Assembly (NCBI RefSeq): GCF_000189635.1
Contig: NW_002476418.1
Span: forward strand, 682,001-746,000
Length of the DNA stretch: 64,000 bases
Source: Tetrahymena thermophila SB210
Lineage: Eukaryota > Ciliophora > Oligohymenophorea > Hymenostomatida > Tetrahymenidae
Direction of reading: 5' to 3'
Both the position numbers and the translations under genes were made by a program. Numbering within the stretch: the first letter of the stretch is position 1; the number at the start of each line of letters is the position of its first letter. Of this stretch, positions 61,057-64,000 are shown one piece after another. A model generated the notes under the pieces. The model saw only the letters and a list, made by a program, of their open reading frames with translations. It ran no database searches and was not told the origin of the DNA.

Positions 61057-63686
61057 ATGATGCTGCTCAAAGATTTGGATTTGTTTAACAGCCCTTTTGA
61101 GTTTAAATTCTTTAACTAAGATAAGAAAATTAAGAATATTCTCATCAGATTCTTTTTTTCGATTATCCTGATTAGTGCTACGATATCTTTTTTTGCTTAT
61201 CTCTTCCTCCTCTACTTTACCAATTAAATTAATCCTATTTTTTAATCGCAACCATTTTACACCAATGAAGAAAATCAGCTTTTACTTGATAATAATTATT
61301 TTGGATTCTAGTTCGTTTAGCATTCAATAGTTTCATAAACTAATAATTTTGTATAGTAAAATAACTTGGTCTTTGTTGCGTCAATTCTTATTAGAAATTA
61401 GTCAGGATCGCGCCTGATTAATCTTAAAACACTAGATTGCACGAATCATAAACTAAATGGATATAAATGTATTGACTTTCAGAATTAAGAGCTGCTATAA
61501 GTTAACAAGTTATCAGGAGAAGAAACTCTCCTGCAACTCAGAGCTTATAGATGCAGCGAAGTTGATAAAATCAAAACATAAGTAACTAATAATTGCACTT
61601 AAATAAGTGCAGATGACTTTCTAAAACAAACAAACTATACACCTTAGATACAGATTAATTTATTAACATTTTAATATAATACTACAAGTTAAAATATGTA
61701 AAATAATTATAAGACAATTACACTATCTCTCAAAAATAATATTTAACTAAACTCATAAATCAGCACAACTAAACAAATTTTAAATATTCAGAAAGGTCTA
61801 TTTTGGTAAGAGGATTTGATATATGAAAATCCATCAGATTATTAAATTGAAAGCACTGTTTACAGTAATTTTAATTTAGACAGTAACTTAATAACTGATA
61901 GCAGTATTGCTCTTATAGAAATAAAGCTAGATAATAAAATACAATACAGTAAAATAAAATTTGCTTCTATTGTTGATATCGTAAAAGAATTTAACAGTTT
62001 AGCTGTATTAATAGTATTCTTAATAGCAATTGGAAGGTATTTTGTTAGAAAGCTAATGATAGAGGACATCTAGTTGGTATTTTTAAGACATATTTACTAA
62101 AATACTTATCTAAATTAGTTAGACCTGAATTAAATCTTCCGTAAAAGACAAATTAGAAGTCTCAAGCCTCAGTCTCCAGAAGATTTAACAGAGAAGAAAG
62201 AAAGCATAAATATTCCATCTATTGTAACAAAAAGCAGAAAATATTTAGAACCCTTCCAGTACATCTCTAAAAATATGCAAGATTCTATAGTAGAAGGGAA
62301 TGATTTTAAACATTCCTATATTTTAGGAAATACTTTTGCTAATAACCAAGCAGGAGACTTCTAAAAAAAAGATATATTTGAGAATACTGTAAATAACTAT
62401 ATTAATTCTCCTTCCAAAGAGCCTATTTTGACAAACCCACTCTAAGAATAAATTTTACAACTCAGTGAATCCTCCTTTCTACCAAACCCAAGCTCAAATA
62501 TAAATTAAAACTAAAATGGAAATGGAAATTATAACTTAAATAATACAAACAATCATTTGACTAAAATTGCAAGCCATTAAAACTTAAATAAATCTTCAAA
62601 GTACATTAAAAAGGATATCTCTATTATTCCTGTCAGAAGAGAAAGCATAAAAGTAAAAAATAACCCACTAAGTCCTTTTAAACTTACTCATTCTATTAAA
62701 CTTAAAGAGAACTCCAACAATTAACAATCGATAGTCAGCAACATATTCTCAAAAAACAATCTCGGCTAATCAAATTATTATTTAAAAACATAAAACAAAT
62801 TGGACTCAAGAGGAGATTAAAACTTAGACCAAAACAATCCATAAGGAATCAGTTAATTTTGTGTTCTAAAACTTGAAAATACTGAGTCTTGTGCAGATAA
62901 CCTCTATGCCCTTTAAAATAAAAATTTTGGCTCAAAGCTAAAAGAAGTTATCTTCAAGATATGGTAAGATTTATTTTTAATTATTTATTTTAAATATTAA
63001 ACTAAATGTATGAAAACTAGGAACAAGCCTTAAAAAAAAGGAACTGAAGAGTGGAAAAAAACTGAAAATTTACTCAAAAAGCAAGTCGAAAAAAACTTAG
63101 ATATCCTTCAAATATACAAAGATTTAATTATCTTAAAAAAAGCTATTATGCTTCTTCTAAGCAAAGAGCAATATGCAGCTCTTTTACTAACAGGCTGCTC
63201 CATAAACTAAAAAGACTTATCAAACCCTCAGAACATGACTGATCAAACATTCAAAAATCTGAATGATAGTATTAATTTATTTTAAAATAGTATTTATATT
63301 TTATCAATTAAAACTTTGAAAAACAGATTTGATATTTCTTAAAAATGCTCAATTTTTATTTTTATTTAAAATATTTTTGGCTTTATTATATTTATTTATT
63401 TTCTTTAATTAAAAATATAGTTTATACTTAAACAATACCTCAAGAGTATACTGCAAATTAAATAAAAGGGAAATCTTACCAACAAATTATGTACGAGTCA
63501 TAGCATAATAAAATGATGGAAAATTATAAAGGTTAATAAATATTTGGTCATTTAGACGAATAATTTCAAATCTATGAATCAGAAAAATGGCAATTAAAAT
63601 ATTTGAAATAGTTTATTATGAAGTGTAAAGACTCTTAAAATCTGTCTGAGTTAGACAAAAGAATTTTGTCATCTCTTACACTCTGA
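61057..63686 (+). CDS. Ciliate-type two-pass membrane protein of unknown function
   Basis: Exons 61057-62963, 63021-63268 and 63421-63686 give 806 residues ending on TGA; ATG 61057 is followed at once by a second Met. A first membrane helix lies at ~28-50 (FFFSIILISATISFFAYLF), then an extracytoplasmic loop of ~250 residues with Cys residues (TLDCTNHKLNGYKCIDF), a second helix (SLAVLIVFLIAIGRYFVRK) and an ~490-residue cytoplasmic part: an Asn/Ser-rich region, a helical stretch (SKEQYAALLLTGCSINQ) and the terminal LSELDKRILSSLTL, a tail I recognise as recurrent in a large ciliate membrane-protein family. No enzymatic motif is visible. Function unknown. Confidence 0.75.
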
Positions 63687-64000
63687 GTCAATAAAAATTA
63701 AATAACAATTTGTACTTGAAATAATTTTAAATAAGTATTTGCAAAATTTAAAGCTTAAGCTTTTATAAAAAAATTATCAATTGAAATTATCGTTAAACAA
63801 GTGATATTAAATGTATTTAAAAAAGTAATCTAAATTTTAAATTTATGAAATAGTTATTAGGGCTATTATATTTTATAAACTCTTTGAAATAGTTTTTTTA
63901 TAATGATTGTATAGAAGTAATTGATAAGGTTTAAAATTCAATTTTTTTGAAAAAGAATAAAAGTTTTTTGTTAAAAACAAATTTAAATATTCAAATTCAA
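63687..64000. other. 3' flank to window end
   Basis: A+T-rich DNA downstream of the membrane-protein gene; nothing identifiable. Confidence 0.5.

Noticed and set aside
1-64000. CRISPR arrays, operons, bacterial ribosome binding sites
   Set aside because: The window is eukaryotic with spliced genes; no spaced direct repeats of the CRISPR type were seen.

Overview
This window reads as macronuclear-type DNA of a ciliate, most like a Tetrahymena relative. It is extremely A+T rich. Almost every convincing reading frame contains many in-frame TAA and TAG codons that line up with glutamine, and every clean gene ends on TGA. This is the ciliate nuclear code (TAA/TAG = Gln, TGA the only stop). Introns are short, A+T rich and GT...AG. 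All gene models below were built by hand with that code; exon phases were checked to add up, and coordinates may be off by a base or two at a few splice sites.

Layout. 1-3025 (+): 3' part of a WD40 protein with a Gln-rich tail. 3710-6683 (-): 17-exon SHIPPO/sperm-tail PG-repeat protein. 8154-8865 (-): nuclear-encoded RuvX/YqgF nuclease-like protein. 11079-12989 (-): PH-domain protein kinase. 15655-18537 (-): ABHD17-type alpha/beta hydrolase with a very long low-complexity tail. 19959-20030 (+): tRNA-Glu(UUC). 20692-23322 (-): VPS33, the SM protein of HOPS/CORVET. 24261-31105 and 32668-39361 (-): tandem pair of about 1,900-residue multi-pass membrane proteins with a central PAS-like domain. 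40132-42918 (-): WDR43/UTP5-like ribosome-biogenesis protein, divergent from prefoldin subunit 2 at 44460-44858 (+). 46620-48082 (+): fatty-acid hydroxylase/sterol desaturase family enzyme. 49159-49563 (-): small Cys-containing, GPI-type surface protein. 50830-52110 and 53971-54871 (-): decayed coding regions. 55282-55920 (+): magnesium-dependent phosphatase 1. 57128-58045 (-): N/Q-rich coiled-coil protein with a C-terminal zinc finger, lying between two repeat arrays. 61057-63686 (+): ciliate-type multi-exon membrane protein.

The genes are mostly independent single-copy eukaryotic loci, not an operon or island. There are loose themes: axoneme (SHIPPO), endolysosome traffic (VPS33), ribosome and protein folding (WDR43, prefoldin), and membrane sensing (the PAS pair). 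Long gene-free stretches are A+T-rich spacer with simple repeats. I see no CRISPR array, operon or complete mobile element. The most unusual items are the tandem PAS membrane genes with identical intron phases, the introns that cut the PGPGxY motif, introns whose length is a multiple of three and that lack TGA, a roughly 120-bp inverted repeat at 45751-45870, and decayed genes in which TGA often stands where tryptophan would be plausible.
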